In this document: piece after piece, positions 43,948 to 52,930 of the stretch
Position numbering within the stretch: position 1 is the first letter of the stretch
Layout: every line of letters begins with the position of its first letter
Source: JAGXTF01 sp044224315
GTDB taxonomy: Bacteria > Bacteroidota > Bacteroidia > NS11-12g > UBA955
Direction: 5' to 3'
DNA: 64,000 bases
NCBI GenBank assembly: GCA_044224315.1
Contig: JBGAKR010000002.1
Span: 1 to 64,000, forward strand
Program-made: the position numbers and the translations under genes
The notes under the pieces: model-generated
Database searches by the model: none
Told to the model about the DNA's origin: nothing
The model's input: the letters and a program-made list of their open reading frames with translations, nothing else

Positions 43948-44361
43948 TTAAATGGTTGCAATCACCTTTAGCTCAATGGCTATAGGAGTTGGCAGACAGT
44001 TTATTTCCAAAGTTGTGCGGCAGGGTGGATTTCCTGCAAAATACTCTGCCCACAACTTGTTATAGATGGGGAAATCGTCTTTCATATTGGTAAGAAATAC
44101 CGTAACATCTACAATATTTTCCCAGCTACTCCCCGATTCTTCGAGGATATAACGCACATTTTGAAATACAGAACGACACTGTTTTTCGATGTCGTATGAG
44201 ATGATATTGTTGTTTTCATCCAATTCTACACCGGGTATTTTTTTAGTACCGCGTTCTCTGGGCCCAACGCCGGAAAGGAATAACAGATTTCCTACTTTTT
44301 TTGCATGTGGATACAAACCCACTGGTTCTGGTGCTTTACCAGAATTTATACTATCAGACAT
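43948..44361 (-). CDS. RidA/YjgF-family deaminase
   Basis: 137 residues, one RidA domain: GLYPHAKKVGNLLFLSGVGP at the start, NVRYILEESGSSWENIVDVTVFLTNM in the middle, and the substrate Arg in PPCRTTLEI. RidA proteins hydrolyse reactive enamine/imine intermediates. The APEPVGLYPHA beginning resembles the 2-aminomuconate deaminase branch, but no kynurenine-pathway gene is close, so the substrate is open. It starts 11 nt after the WD40 gene and may share its transcript. Confidence 0.87.
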   Translation of the reverse strand: MSDSINSGKAPEPVGLYPHAKKVGNLLFLSGVGPRERGTKKIPGVELDENNNIISYDIEKQCRSVFQNVRYILEESGSSWENIVDVTVFLTNMKDDFPIYNKLWAEYFAGNPPCRTTLEINCLPTPIAIELKVIATI

Positions 44362-44372
44362 AGATACTTGAA

Positions 44373-45515
44373 TTAACGTTTGGGTGTACTACCGGCGGTG
44401 CCTGTTGTTGCGGGCTTTGTACCTGGTGTTGCAGGTTTAGTACCCGGGGTTGACGGCTTAGAAGGAGGGGTAGTACCTGGCTTGGGAGTTGTTTTCGCAC
44501 CGGGTTTAACTGGTGGCGGCGGTGGTAATTTCTTTAAAGGGGTATTATAAAGCACTGCACCGTTGTTTGAGGCATCCATTAGTGTAGCCACCATTAAATA
44601 ACCCATGTCAGGGCTCCAAACAGCGCCACGGGCATTATTGCCCATAGACTTAAGCGTTTTGATGGCTTTACCAGCCGCCAAATCCCAAATAATGGTATTG
44701 CCATCATTACAGGTGCTTGAAAGGTAATTTCCATCGATGGTCCAGGCTACGCTGGTAACATTCCACTCGTGACCTTTCAAGGTTTTAAGCAACTTACCTG
44801 TGGTTAGATCCCAAATTAAGATTGATTTATCATCACTGCCGCTGGCCAGCATTTTGCCGTTTGGCGATAATTCCAGGCAGTTTACTTTACCAGTATGTCC
44901 TTTAAAAGAACGCAAAACGGCAGCTTTGAAATCGATATTATCAATTTCGCCTTTATCGGTAACCACGTACATAGAACGACCATCGATGGCAGGCACGAAA
45001 CTGTTTACCGGACCGCTGTATTTAATCATTTTGGGCTTAGCCACAGGATTTTGAAACTCGTACATCATCAAAGTGCCATCCAGGCTTGAACACATTACAT
45101 ACTTCGATTTCGGATCAATTATTACCCGGCTAACAGCCGCTTTCTGGTCGTTTGCAGAGAAAACAAGTTCACCTTTTTCGAGGTTATATACCCTTATTGA
45201 GAAATCTTTGGAAGCACTGGCTAAAAATTTTCCATCTTTCGAAAATACAAGAGAGGTAATACCTCCCATATGTCCATGAAAAATGTATTTCTCGTTTCCA
45301 AAATTAGGTGTATCGGCTTTGTAAACATGCACATCATAATCCCAGCCGCCGCTGGCCATCCATTTTCCGTTTTGCGACCAGGCCACTGCTTCCACGCTTT
45401 GCATATGGCCGGTTAATTTCATAAACAATTTAAACTTTGTTGTATCTACCCCATCGGCAAAAGCAGAGAAGGAGACAAACAAAGCTGCAAAAATGCAGGT
45501 AATGTGTTTTTTCAT
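44373..45515 (-). CDS. Secreted WD40 beta-propeller protein with Pro/Thr/Lys tail
   Basis: 380 residues from ATG 45515; the longer reading begins at TTG and adds 19 residues before the signal peptide. Signal peptide MKKHITCIFAALFVSFSAFA. About seven WD repeats, enough for one propeller, with GH...D...W/Y spacing (LTGHMQSVEAVAWS, FHGHMGGITSLVFS, FKGHTGKVNCLELS, LKGHEWNVTSVAWT; IWDL at strand ends). The last 50 residues are a Pro-Thr-Lys-Gly low-complexity tail (PGTKPATPGTKPATTG). WD40 propellers are scaffolds for protein binding. Export to the periplasm or surface is implied, although no T9SS sorting domain is present. Partner unknown. Confidence 0.82.
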   Translation of the reverse strand: MKKHITCIFAALFVSFSAFADGVDTTKFKLFMKLTGHMQSVEAVAWSQNGKWMASGGWDYDVHVYKADTPNFGNEKYIFHGHMGGITSLVFSKDGKFLASASKDFSIRVYNLEKGELVFSANDQKAAVSRVIIDPKSKYVMCSSLDGTLMMYEFQNPVAKPKMIKYSGPVNSFVPAIDGRSMYVVTDKGEIDNIDFKAAVLRSFKGHTGKVNCLELSPNGKMLASGSDDKSILIWDLTTGKLLKTLKGHEWNVTSVAWTIDGNYLSSTCNDGNTIIWDLAAGKAIKTLKSMGNNARGAVWSPDMGYLMVATLMDASNNGAVLYNTPLKKLPPPPPVKPGAKTTPKPGTTPPSKPSTPGTKPATPGTKPATTGTAGSTPKR

Positions 45516-45590
45516 GTATAAATGCGTGATTCTTGTTCCAAAATTAAGCCAAAGAAGGTTTTCGAACCCCAAATGTGGAAAAAAGGCAGG

Positions 45591-46916
45591 TTATGCACCA
45601 TATTCCATAAATTTAATTCCAAAATTTTCTAGACCATTTAAAATGGGACCATACCATTGCGGGCCCAAAGGCAGCAGCACTCCCCTGTCTAGCACCTGCC
45701 CGGTTAAGATCAATTCGACCCCCATAGCCAATGGCAAACCCACTGTTTTAGCCATGGCCGTATGTCTGCTATCCTTGCCCACTATGCCCAGTACACTTTC
45801 GCGGGTGTGCAATTGGCCCTGCAAGCTGTATTGAATGCGGTGATACATAATTACTTCATCCCGGTCTGTTTTCTCCAATTTCCAACGGTCTTCTAAATGT
45901 AAACGCAAAAGCACAGCCGATGTTACAGGCTCAAGGGCCAGATTAGTGTTATCATCTAGTTTTAAAAATGTAAACCACACTTTATGCTCGGGGGTAATGT
46001 GCCCATTTTCGAGCAACCAATCTGCCAATGGCAAATTATCCGGCTTGCCGGTTAAAGCCTTGGTAAGTGCGCCAATGGATTGAATATTTTTATGCAATAG
46101 GGTTGCATTATCTGTATAACCCAAATCTACCAAAACCTGCCAGGCGCTGCAATAACCGGGGCGGCGCAGGGTTCCACGCAAAACGGTTTCGGCTTTTTCA
46201 AGGCCGTAAACTTTTTCGTAGCCCAGGCTATCGCGGTTAGGATATGCATCCAGCATGCCATAATCTGGCACTTGTAATGTACTTGAATGGGCAAACAATT
46301 TGTACCAGGGGATATAGCGTTCTGCACCCTGCATGCGGTAAACAGACATGCCTCCTTGCCCTGCAGTAATTACATTCATGGGGTTCCACGAAAATTTATA
46401 TTTCCAGGGGTTATTGCCACAATCCTCGGCCACAACTAAACCACCACAGTAACTTTCAAAAGAGGTTACAACCCCACCGGCTGCGCGTACTTCATCCAGC
46501 ATTTTTATAGCTGAAAGATGATCAATGCCCGGGTCTAAACCCAGTTCATTTAAAAAAACCAGGTCTTTTTTCTTTGCTTCGGCATCCATATTTTGCATTT
46601 GTGGTGAAACGTAGGATGCTGTAGCCAGATGACAATTGTAGTCAAGGCATTTTTGTGCAATGACCGGATGCATGGTGGGTGGCAATAATGATACTACCAA
46701 AGTAGCATTTTGAATTAAAGAATTCAGTGTGTTTTCATCGGCAATATCCAATGGAATTGTTCGAATATTTTTAAGTTCGGAAACATGGGCTGAAAGCTGC
46801 TGCACATCACGGTCGCAGGCCATAATCTGCCAATTATTTACAACCGCTTTGGAGGATAAATATTCTAATAAATAGAACGAACTTTTTCCTGCACCCAGAA
46901 CCAGAATATTTTGCAC
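45591..46916 (-). CDS. Saccharopine dehydrogenase-like reductase
   Basis: 441 residues from GTG 46916 (VQNILVLGAGKSS). The TTG at 46931 is not needed, and GTG places the Rossmann strand at the usual distance from the start. Dinucleotide-binding motif VLGAGKSSFYLLEYL at the N-terminus, VVSLLPPTMHP after the fourth strand, and ELGLDPGIDHLSAIKMLDEV, typical of the Lys9-type (glutamate-forming) saccharopine reductase family. In Bacteroidota these enzymes are thought to act in lysine metabolism, but no partner LKR gene is present here. It follows the SpoU methyltransferase gene closely and also has its own putative -7 box. Confidence 0.82.
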   Translation of the reverse strand: MQNILVLGAGKSSFYLLEYLSSKAVVNNWQIMACDRDVQQLSAHVSELKNIRTIPLDIADENTLNSLIQNATLVVSLLPPTMHPVIAQKCLDYNCHLATASYVSPQMQNMDAEAKKKDLVFLNELGLDPGIDHLSAIKMLDEVRAAGGVVTSFESYCGGLVVAEDCGNNPWKYKFSWNPMNVITAGQGGMSVYRMQGAERYIPWYKLFAHSSTLQVPDYGMLDAYPNRDSLGYEKVYGLEKAETVLRGTLRRPGYCSAWQVLVDLGYTDNATLLHKNIQSIGALTKALTGKPDNLPLADWLLENGHITPEHKVWFTFLKLDDNTNLALEPVTSAVLLRLHLEDRWKLEKTDRDEVIMYHRIQYSLQGQLHTRESVLGIVGKDSRHTAMAKTVGLPLAMGVELILTGQVLDRGVLLPLGPQWYGPILNGLENFGIKFMEYGA

Positions 46917-46920
46917 AGGG

Positions 46921-46928
46921 CAAAGGTA
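46921..46928 (-). promoter_or_regulatory. Putative -7 element of the saccharopine dehydrogenase-like gene
   Basis: TACCTTTG on the minus strand fits TAnnTTTG and ends 4 nt before the proposed GTG start. If used, it would give an almost leaderless mRNA. It supports the GTG at 46916 over the upstream TTG, which lies before the box. Confidence 0.4.
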
Positions 46929-46946
46929 CAAATATTTGTCTGGGAA

Positions 46947-47741
46947 TTACCGGCGCTGGCGTTTTGCCTCGTACAACAGCAATGACGCCGCTACCGAAAC
47001 ATTAAGGCTATCTACCTTACCAAACATGGGTACATTTACATTGGTAAATTCGGGTTTGCGCCATGCATCACTCAGGCCGGTACTTTCGGTGCCCACAACT
47101 AAGGCAGTGGCTTGTGACAGATTGCAATCCCAAACCGACTTAGATTCTTCCATAAATGTGGTAAAAACCATTACCCTATTTTCAGCTAAAAAATGCTGAA
47201 TTTCGGCTGTTGTCTGACTGATTACCGGCACTGTAAAAGCACAGCCCACACTGCCCCTGATTACATTGGGATTATATAAATCGCAGAGCGGGTCGGCGAG
47301 CAGCACAGCACTAATTCCGGCCGCATCGGCGGTGCGCAGGAGTGCACCCAAATTTCCGGGTTTTTCTACTTTTTCTGCTACCAGGAACAATGGATTTATT
47401 TCTGATTTTAAATCCGCTAATTTTTGGGATTTAATTTTTACCAAAGCCAATGCGTTTTGCACATCTTCGCGATAGGCAATTTTAGAAAAAACTTCAGCAC
47501 CCACTTCTACATATTCGGTTTTTGATTCCGGAATTTGTATGGATTTAATTAAATTCTCTATCGTGATATTTTTAGGGGTAAACCACACTTCCAATACCTC
47601 CCACCCTGCTGCATGGCAAAGTCGTATTTCATTTAAACCTTCGCAAACAAATACCCCTTTTTCGCGGCGAATTTTACTCTTGGCCTGCAATGCCAGAATA
47701 TCTTTTACAGCTGGGTTTTGAAGAGAGGTAATGCTGCGCAT
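46947..47741 (-). CDS. SpoU/TrmH-family RNA 2'-O-methyltransferase
   Basis: 264 residues. N-terminal RNA-binding substrate domain (SLQNPAVKDILALQAKSKIRREKGVFVCEG). C-terminal SPOUT knot domain with all three motifs: EKPGNLGALLRTADAAG (motif 1), LVVGTESTGLS (motif 2), and VDSLNVSVAASLLLYEA (motif 3). It methylates a ribose in rRNA or tRNA. The layout is that of RlmB/TrmH-like enzymes, and the exact target is unknown. It starts 1 nt after the DUF4199 gene, so the two are almost certainly co-transcribed. Confidence 0.88.
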   Translation of the reverse strand: MRSITSLQNPAVKDILALQAKSKIRREKGVFVCEGLNEIRLCHAAGWEVLEVWFTPKNITIENLIKSIQIPESKTEYVEVGAEVFSKIAYREDVQNALALVKIKSQKLADLKSEINPLFLVAEKVEKPGNLGALLRTADAAGISAVLLADPLCDLYNPNVIRGSVGCAFTVPVISQTTAEIQHFLAENRVMVFTTFMEESKSVWDCNLSQATALVVGTESTGLSDAWRKPEFTNVNVPMFGKVDSLNVSVAASLLLYEAKRQRR

Positions 47742-47742
47742 A

Positions 47743-48279
47743 TTACATAACAGGCATTACCCTTTTGCGAGTTAATAATGCAACAAAAATGCCCCAAAAA
47801 GTATTAAGAACCGTATAAGTTACAATCGAAAAAATCATACTTACAATGCTGTACATCTCTTTGGGATCTGCATTTTCAAGCAATGTCAAATAATCCTGTT
47901 TATCTTTTTCGGTAACAAATTTTATTTTTTTAAAAGCTTTATAATCCACCTTTAACATCATTTCTTTGGTATGAACCGCCAATTGTGGATTGAATCTGTA
48001 AATAAATTGCTCGGCAATTTGTGATAAAAAAACAGCTATCGCAATTACAACCAAACATACCAAAAGTGCCTGCCAGAAATTATATTTTTCACGCAGTTTT
48101 TGTTCTGATATGCTGGCCATAAACATGCCTAAAAGTATGGGAATAAATGTGGCAAATGCATAGTAGGGTGAAACTTTAAACATCCAGTGTCCGGTTAAAA
48201 ACATTACCCATTTTATCACAAACAACAAAGCTCCGGCCATTAATCCATGCATAATCATGGGGCGTTTTAATAATTGCAT
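47743..48279 (-). CDS. DUF4199-family membrane protein
   Basis: 178 residues. Four membrane segments: about 12-30, 38-58 (YYAFATFIPILLGMFM), 70-90 (ALLVCLVVIAIAVFL) and 140-165, with a soluble loop rich in Lys/Asp between the third and fourth. This matches the DUF4199 pattern common in Bacteroidota. Function unknown. The GTG at 48282 is immediately followed by ATG 48279, which I take as the start. It lies between pseudo-dihydroorotase and the SpoU methyltransferase with very small gaps. Confidence 0.8.
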   Translation of the reverse strand: MQLLKRPMIMHGLMAGALLFVIKWVMFLTGHWMFKVSPYYAFATFIPILLGMFMASISEQKLREKYNFWQALLVCLVVIAIAVFLSQIAEQFIYRFNPQLAVHTKEMMLKVDYKAFKKIKFVTEKDKQDYLTLLENADPKEMYSIVSMIFSIVTYTVLNTFWGIFVALLTRKRVMPVM

Positions 48280-48305
48280 CACTCTATTTCAGATTATTTT
48301 TTCAG

Positions 48306-49595
48306 TTATAAACTACCCGCAGTCTTTTGATTGGCAGGATAAAACTGACCCTGTGAAATTGTCCCCAGTATATTACCTTTCAAGGTTTTACCCAGTAAAG
48401 GATTATTGGCACTGCGGCTCAGATTTGCCAATTTAGAAAATTCCCATTCCTGATTAAGTCCAAAAATGGTAAAATCACCTTGGGCGCCGTTTTCGATTTG
48501 ATTCATTTCTAAACCCAAAAAACGGGCCGGACCGGAGGAAAGTGCTTTTACCAAAATTTCAGGTGTTATTTTATTCCCCAAGGCTTCCACAAGCATCGGC
48601 AATACCGTTTGCACGGTAGATGCACCATACGCTGAATAATCGAATTCCACATCCTTACTTTCAGTATCCTGCGGAACGTGATTGCTGCAAACTGCATCAA
48701 TGGTTCCATCGAGCAAACCTGCTATAAGTGCTTCTTTATCTGCCTGGGTGCGCAGCGGTGGCAATACTTTATAGTTTTCGTCAAACTCGTGCAAAGCGGC
48801 ATCGGTGTAAAGCAAATTCATGACCGGAACCATGGCATATACATCCTGGCCTGCGGCTTTTGCCTTGCGCATCAGTTCAACACTTTCGGCGCTGCTTATG
48901 CGCACTACTCTCAAAGGAGTTTTAAGCCATGAGGCTAATTCCAGGTCGGCTTTCAAAGCACTTACTTCGCTAATGGTTGGAATACCCTTTAGCCCTAACC
49001 GGGTGCTTGCAGCCCCTTCGTGCATGCTACCTCCAATGGCCAAACTGCGATCGAAAGGAAATAAAAATACCGGTGCATTAAAATTGTTGGCATATTCCAA
49101 TATGCGGCTTTTAATCCCATTTTGAGTTATGGAATGATCGCCATCAAAAAATGCCACTGCACCCTGGCTTTGCATATCATACAATTCGGCCATTTCTTTA
49201 CCAGCTGCATCTTTTGTAAGTGTGCCTATGGGCAAAATGCGGGCTGGCAAATTTTTGCCTTTTTCAAATATTGAAGAAATTGCTGCGCCATTGTCGCTAA
49301 CCGGATGCATCCCACAGCATGCAGCTACCCTTGTAAAACCACCTGCCTGCGCAGCGGCAGACAAAGAGGCTATGCTTTCTTTCCATTCCTCGCCAGGTTC
49401 GCCACAAAAGGCCAGGGCATCGATCCACCCGGGTGAAATGTAATACCCCTCGGCATCGATGGTTTGGTCGGCATTGTAATGGTCTGTTCCGATGGAGGCG
49501 ATACTGCCGTTATTGAAAAGGATATTTAATTTTTTACCGTTGTAGTTGCTGTTAGAATCAGCTACGGTAATATTAGTAAATAGTGTAGTGCTCAT
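48306..49595 (-). CDS. Dihydroorotase-like protein lacking catalytic residues (PyrC'-like)
   Basis: 429 residues, amidohydrolase fold of the class I dihydroorotase type. All metal ligands appear replaced: the HxH of the usual DxHVHxREPG reads DALAFCGEPG; the FSDDG segment reads FFDGD; the HCED His reads FPFD; the HxS His is Arg in VVRISS; and the ATDHAPH Asp is Asn in CSNHVPQ. Inactive homologs (PyrC') serve as structural partners of aspartate carbamoyltransferase in some bacteria, and a scaffold role is the likeliest inference. An active dihydroorotase should be encoded elsewhere. The start overlaps the BatA stop by 4 nt (ATGA). Confidence 0.85.
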   Translation of the reverse strand: MSTTLFTNITVADSNSNYNGKKLNILFNNGSIASIGTDHYNADQTIDAEGYYISPGWIDALAFCGEPGEEWKESIASLSAAAQAGGFTRVAACCGMHPVSDNGAAISSIFEKGKNLPARILPIGTLTKDAAGKEMAELYDMQSQGAVAFFDGDHSITQNGIKSRILEYANNFNAPVFLFPFDRSLAIGGSMHEGAASTRLGLKGIPTISEVSALKADLELASWLKTPLRVVRISSAESVELMRKAKAAGQDVYAMVPVMNLLYTDAALHEFDENYKVLPPLRTQADKEALIAGLLDGTIDAVCSNHVPQDTESKDVEFDYSAYGASTVQTVLPMLVEALGNKITPEILVKALSSGPARFLGLEMNQIENGAQGDFTIFGLNQEWEFSKLANLSRSANNPLLGKTLKGNILGTISQGQFYPANQKTAGSL

Positions 49596-51622
49596 AGGCC
49601 TGCAGGCTTTGCATTTCGGTTAATTCTGGCTTGTACAGGATCCCAAAAAACGAGTAGCAAAACTTCAACTGCGAAAAAAGCAGCAGCAAGCCATATAAAC
49701 AAGCGCCAAATTCGAGAATCTGCAGATTCAATTTGTGCAGCCGCCATGGCGTTGTCGGCATTCATCCAAACAACCCCCGTTTTTTCCGCAAAAGATTTCA
49801 AATTCTCTTCTGTTGCCGGGCGCGGATCACTTTCAGTGCGGGAATAATTCAAGGCCAATAGTTCAGTTCCACCTTTACCTGACTTATCCTGTAGGGTATA
49901 AAATCCGGCTTCATTTAAATAACTGCCCAAAAACAATTCTTGCCCCCCTGCTCCGGCTTGCACTTCGGGCACATATTCTTTGCCTCCGTTTTTTAATACA
50001 AGGTTATTTTCACCTTTTATAAAATTATTGCGCAATAGGTAACCTTTATTGGCCGCAGTTGCGCCGTAAACATTGCCAGTTTGCTCGTAGTTAAATGCAC
50101 AATTTACAACTACAGGTAAAAATAAACTGGATTGAACAAAATTGCCTGCGCGGGTGCTAAATGCTGAAGTAAAATAGTACAAAAATCCTTTGCCCATTTT
50201 AAATCTAATCAGCAACGGATCCCCGTTATCTAAACTCAACACGGCATCGCCATTGCCAACGCTGCCTGAGGTGCTGTAATATTCATAAATTCGGGGCATT
50301 TCCATGTTTTTGGGTATGCTACTAAAAACCTGATTAAAAAAAACATGATTTAACCCGTTTCTATCAATGGCAAATTTTCCTTTTTTTATTTCTTTCCAAC
50401 CAGGCAAACCAAAAACAGATTCTAATTCTTTAAAGGCACCTGGGTTCAAATTTTCGGCTGGAATCAAAATGGCACGTGCACCGTTTCGCACCTCATCTGC
50501 CAGTTCGCTTGCTGCCGGCGAACCTATACCGGCATTTGCTGCAAAATAAATCACCTTTGAATTTCCAATTGATTCGTGTTGAATTTTAAAAAATGTATTG
50601 GTAGCCAAAGCCTGCTCCAAATAATTGTTTGCCCCTTTTACTGTTACAGGCATATCGCCCTGGGGTTGTAAGCTGAAATATAGTTTATTGTCGAAATTAT
50701 TTTCAGGGTCATCTACCTCAAGCCAGGCCTTGGTATAAACTGCCTGTGGCATAGTAAATTCAATTGACGACTCGGCAAATGCAAAAGCGGGTATGTCCAT
50801 CTTGGCCAAACCACGCATATTATTATCCAGCATCAAGCGCACATTTAATTCGGAAAGCGCTTCGGCAGAATAATTGTAAACCCTGAATTTAACCGAAGTT
50901 TTTTCACCAATCATGCTAAATGGATTTTCTACCCATGCGGTATCAACATCAATATTGCGCTTTATTATGGGGTCCAATTGAAGGCAATTTATTTTAACAG
51001 GACTATTCACTTTTTGGGGTATTTCCCGCACAAAACTTCCCTGAAAATCGGAAATAATATACCCACTGCGGCCTTCATTTGACACATTGGCCAGTTGATC
51101 TTGCATTTGTCGCCAGATTTTACCTAAAGATGGGCTTCTTGAGGAAACCTGTAACTCATCAATTTTGCGAATGGCTTCGGTTGGACCAGAAAAAACTGCG
51201 GTTGAAGCCGAGGGCTCGTTGCTTAATATCTGATATTCGGCATTTTCACCAATGGATTTTACAATTTCGCGGGCTTTTTGTTTGGCGGTTTCTAACAATA
51301 TCCCCTTGGCTCCGCGCTGCTCCATGCTAAAAGAATTGTCGATAAAAATACTCACTGCCGATTTGCCCGAAGTGTGCTTTTTATCGCCACATCCGGGTAT
51401 GGCAAAAGCCAAAACAAGCGCAGCAAAAGCAAGTAATCGCGAGGCAAGAACCAGTAAATGTTTTAAGCGGTTTTGATTTTTTCTCTCCGTATCTACGGCC
51501 TTTAAAAATTTAACATTGCTAAAAAGTACCGTTTTGTATCGGCGAAAATGAAACAGATGCACCAACACCGGAATAGCCAAAACTGCCAATGCCGACAAAA
51601 AAACAGGATACAAAAAATGCAT
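49592..51622 (-). CDS. BatA/vWA-domain membrane protein
   Basis: 676 residues. N-terminal BatA domain with two membrane helices (LSALAVLAIPVLVHLFHFRRYK, and LLAFAALVLAFAIPGC). Then a von Willebrand A-like domain about 88-230 with the MIDAS DxSxS in FIDNSFSM. A long beta-rich region (about 240-620), including an Ig-like segment, and a final membrane helix (FIWLAAAFFAVEVLLLVFW). Proteins with this layout were linked to aerotolerance in Bacteroides (Bat operon), but the biochemical role is unclear and the usual MoxR-type ATPase gene is not adjacent. It is first in the run leading to pseudo-dihydroorotase. Confidence 0.85.
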   Translation of the reverse strand: MHFLYPVFLSALAVLAIPVLVHLFHFRRYKTVLFSNVKFLKAVDTERKNQNRLKHLLVLASRLLAFAALVLAFAIPGCGDKKHTSGKSAVSIFIDNSFSMEQRGAKGILLETAKQKAREIVKSIGENAEYQILSNEPSASTAVFSGPTEAIRKIDELQVSSRSPSLGKIWRQMQDQLANVSNEGRSGYIISDFQGSFVREIPQKVNSPVKINCLQLDPIIKRNIDVDTAWVENPFSMIGEKTSVKFRVYNYSAEALSELNVRLMLDNNMRGLAKMDIPAFAFAESSIEFTMPQAVYTKAWLEVDDPENNFDNKLYFSLQPQGDMPVTVKGANNYLEQALATNTFFKIQHESIGNSKVIYFAANAGIGSPAASELADEVRNGARAILIPAENLNPGAFKELESVFGLPGWKEIKKGKFAIDRNGLNHVFFNQVFSSIPKNMEMPRIYEYYSTSGSVGNGDAVLSLDNGDPLLIRFKMGKGFLYYFTSAFSTRAGNFVQSSLFLPVVVNCAFNYEQTGNVYGATAANKGYLLRNNFIKGENNLVLKNGGKEYVPEVQAGAGGQELFLGSYLNEAGFYTLQDKSGKGGTELLALNYSRTESDPRPATEENLKSFAEKTGVVWMNADNAMAAAQIESADSRIWRLFIWLAAAFFAVEVLLLVFWDPVQARINRNAKPAGL

Positions 51623-51735
51623 GGGCTACAAAGTTAATTGGGGAAAGGGAGGAATGCAAGGTAGATATTTGGCCTTCGTTGAACCCCGAATATAAAGGGA
51701 TAAACAACGCCGGACCCTCCCCTGCCCTCACTCAA

Positions 51736-52314
51736 CTAATCATCCAAGCCTTTGCCTGCCAAAATATTGGGTATGCTATTTTCTACCCGGGTTTCACGGG
51801 TTTTGGGAAGTTTGGGTTGAGAGAAATGCAATAAATATGCACGTTGTCGACCCGGTGTAAGCGCATAAAAGGCAGTTTTTAGTTCCGGAATTGCATCCAG
51901 TTTTAGCTTAAATTCCATAGCCATTTTAAATTCGGCTGGCTTTTTTAATTCTACTTTTAAACCTGATTTTTCTACAACAATAGCCTCTTGCATATAAGAT
52001 TTTATTACCGCTTCTTTTTCAATTATTTCCATCAAAGAAGTAAAACGCAATTGCCTTGCCGACTGTACGTTTTCTGTTTGTTGTATGAGAATTTTCTCCG
52101 GATCTTTCATTAAAGCACCCTTAAAAAAAAGGTAGGCACAATAGTCTTTAAAATCATGAATTAAAAACACATTGCCCTTTTCTAAGGTATAACAGGGTTG
52201 CCCCCATTTCAATTCTTCTTTTAGGCCACTATCCAAGGCCAGTTGACGCATTTTCTCTACTTCTGCTTTCCATTTTTTGGCTTTTTCGAAGTAGAAATTA
52301 ACTTTGGGATTCAT
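51736..52314 (-). CDS. YdeI/OmpD-associated family protein with DUF1801-like domain
   Basis: 192 residues, soluble. The N-terminal DUF1801/YdhG-like domain includes LRQLALDSG-type helix, ELKWGQPCYT and FKDYCAYLFFKGALM. The C-terminal part has the YdeI signature LTPGRQRAYLLHFSQPKLPKTRETRVE and ends in NILAGKG. The family is widespread, with no firm biochemical function. It is last in the ArsR-SRPBCC-DoxX cluster, 4 nt after the DoxX gene. Confidence 0.85.
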   Translation of the reverse strand: MNPKVNFYFEKAKKWKAEVEKMRQLALDSGLKEELKWGQPCYTLEKGNVFLIHDFKDYCAYLFFKGALMKDPEKILIQQTENVQSARQLRFTSLMEIIEKEAVIKSYMQEAIVVEKSGLKVELKKPAEFKMAMEFKLKLDAIPELKTAFYALTPGRQRAYLLHFSQPKLPKTRETRVENSIPNILAGKGLDD

Positions 52315-52318
52315 GATT

Positions 52319-52702
52319 TCAGGACTGCAAATTAGCGATTTTCTTATCAGCAGGACGGAAATACCAGGAAAGTACAGTCATTATCAGTAACACCAGGGAT
52401 GGAATTAACTCTGCAAAAGTGCTACCCGTAATTATATGACTAAAAACTGCGCCCGACATTACAAAAAAAACACCGGCATAGGCCCATTCTTTAATCAGAG
52501 GAAAACGCGGTACGAGTATTGCCACCATGGCACAAATTTTCCATATGCCTATCAAGGTTAGAAAATACGGAGGAAAACCCAATTTCCCAATGCGTTCTAC
52601 TTCGGGTTTGTAGTTAATTAATTGCATGCTACCATTGGTAAGCAAAGCCAGGCATAGCCAAATGGTGGATACCCAGTAAGTGATTTTGTGTGATTTTTTC
52701 AT
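52319..52702 (-). CDS. DoxX-like family membrane protein
   Basis: 127 residues with four membrane helices (about 8-25, 45-65, 72-90, 98-115). LGFPPYFLTLIGIWKICAMVAIL is the most family-typical stretch. DoxX-like proteins are small integral membrane proteins of unclear function, often found with ArsR regulators and SRPBCC proteins as here. It is 4 nt upstream of the YdeI-like gene, but 228 bp of repeat-rich sequence separates it from the SRPBCC gene. Confidence 0.82.
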   Translation of the reverse strand: MKKSHKITYWVSTIWLCLALLTNGSMQLINYKPEVERIGKLGFPPYFLTLIGIWKICAMVAILVPRFPLIKEWAYAGVFFVMSGAVFSHIITGSTFAELIPSLVLLIMTVLSWYFRPADKKIANLQS

Positions 52703-52710
52703 GGGGTGTG

Positions 52711-52836
52711 TGGTATTTTGTTATTTTGTAATTATGCGATTTTGTAATTATGTAAGAATGGTATTATGTAATTATGGGATTATGTCATTATGTAATTATG
52801 TAAGAATGTAATTATGTAAGTATGGGATTTTGGATT
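52711..52836. repeat. Degenerate short tandem repeat, TAATTATGT-type
   Basis: Imperfect reiteration of units such as GTAATTATGTAAGAATG and GTAATTATGGGATTATG over about 125 bp between the DoxX and SRPBCC genes. Followed at 52917-52933 by ATTCACAATTCACAATT. No gene. Confidence 0.8.
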
Positions 52837-52930
52837 ATGGTGTTGCGGTTTTAAAGTATTGAGAATTGGGGGATTGGGGATTCTTTAATTATTGAACTTA
52901 CTAATTGGCTGTTTGATTCACAATTCACAA

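Noticed and set aside
51589..51834. 81-codon plus-strand and 70-codon minus-strand frames between BatA and the YdeI-like gene
   Set aside because: Both overlap flanking genes, lack motifs, and leave no room for a promoter. The gap is simply intergenic.
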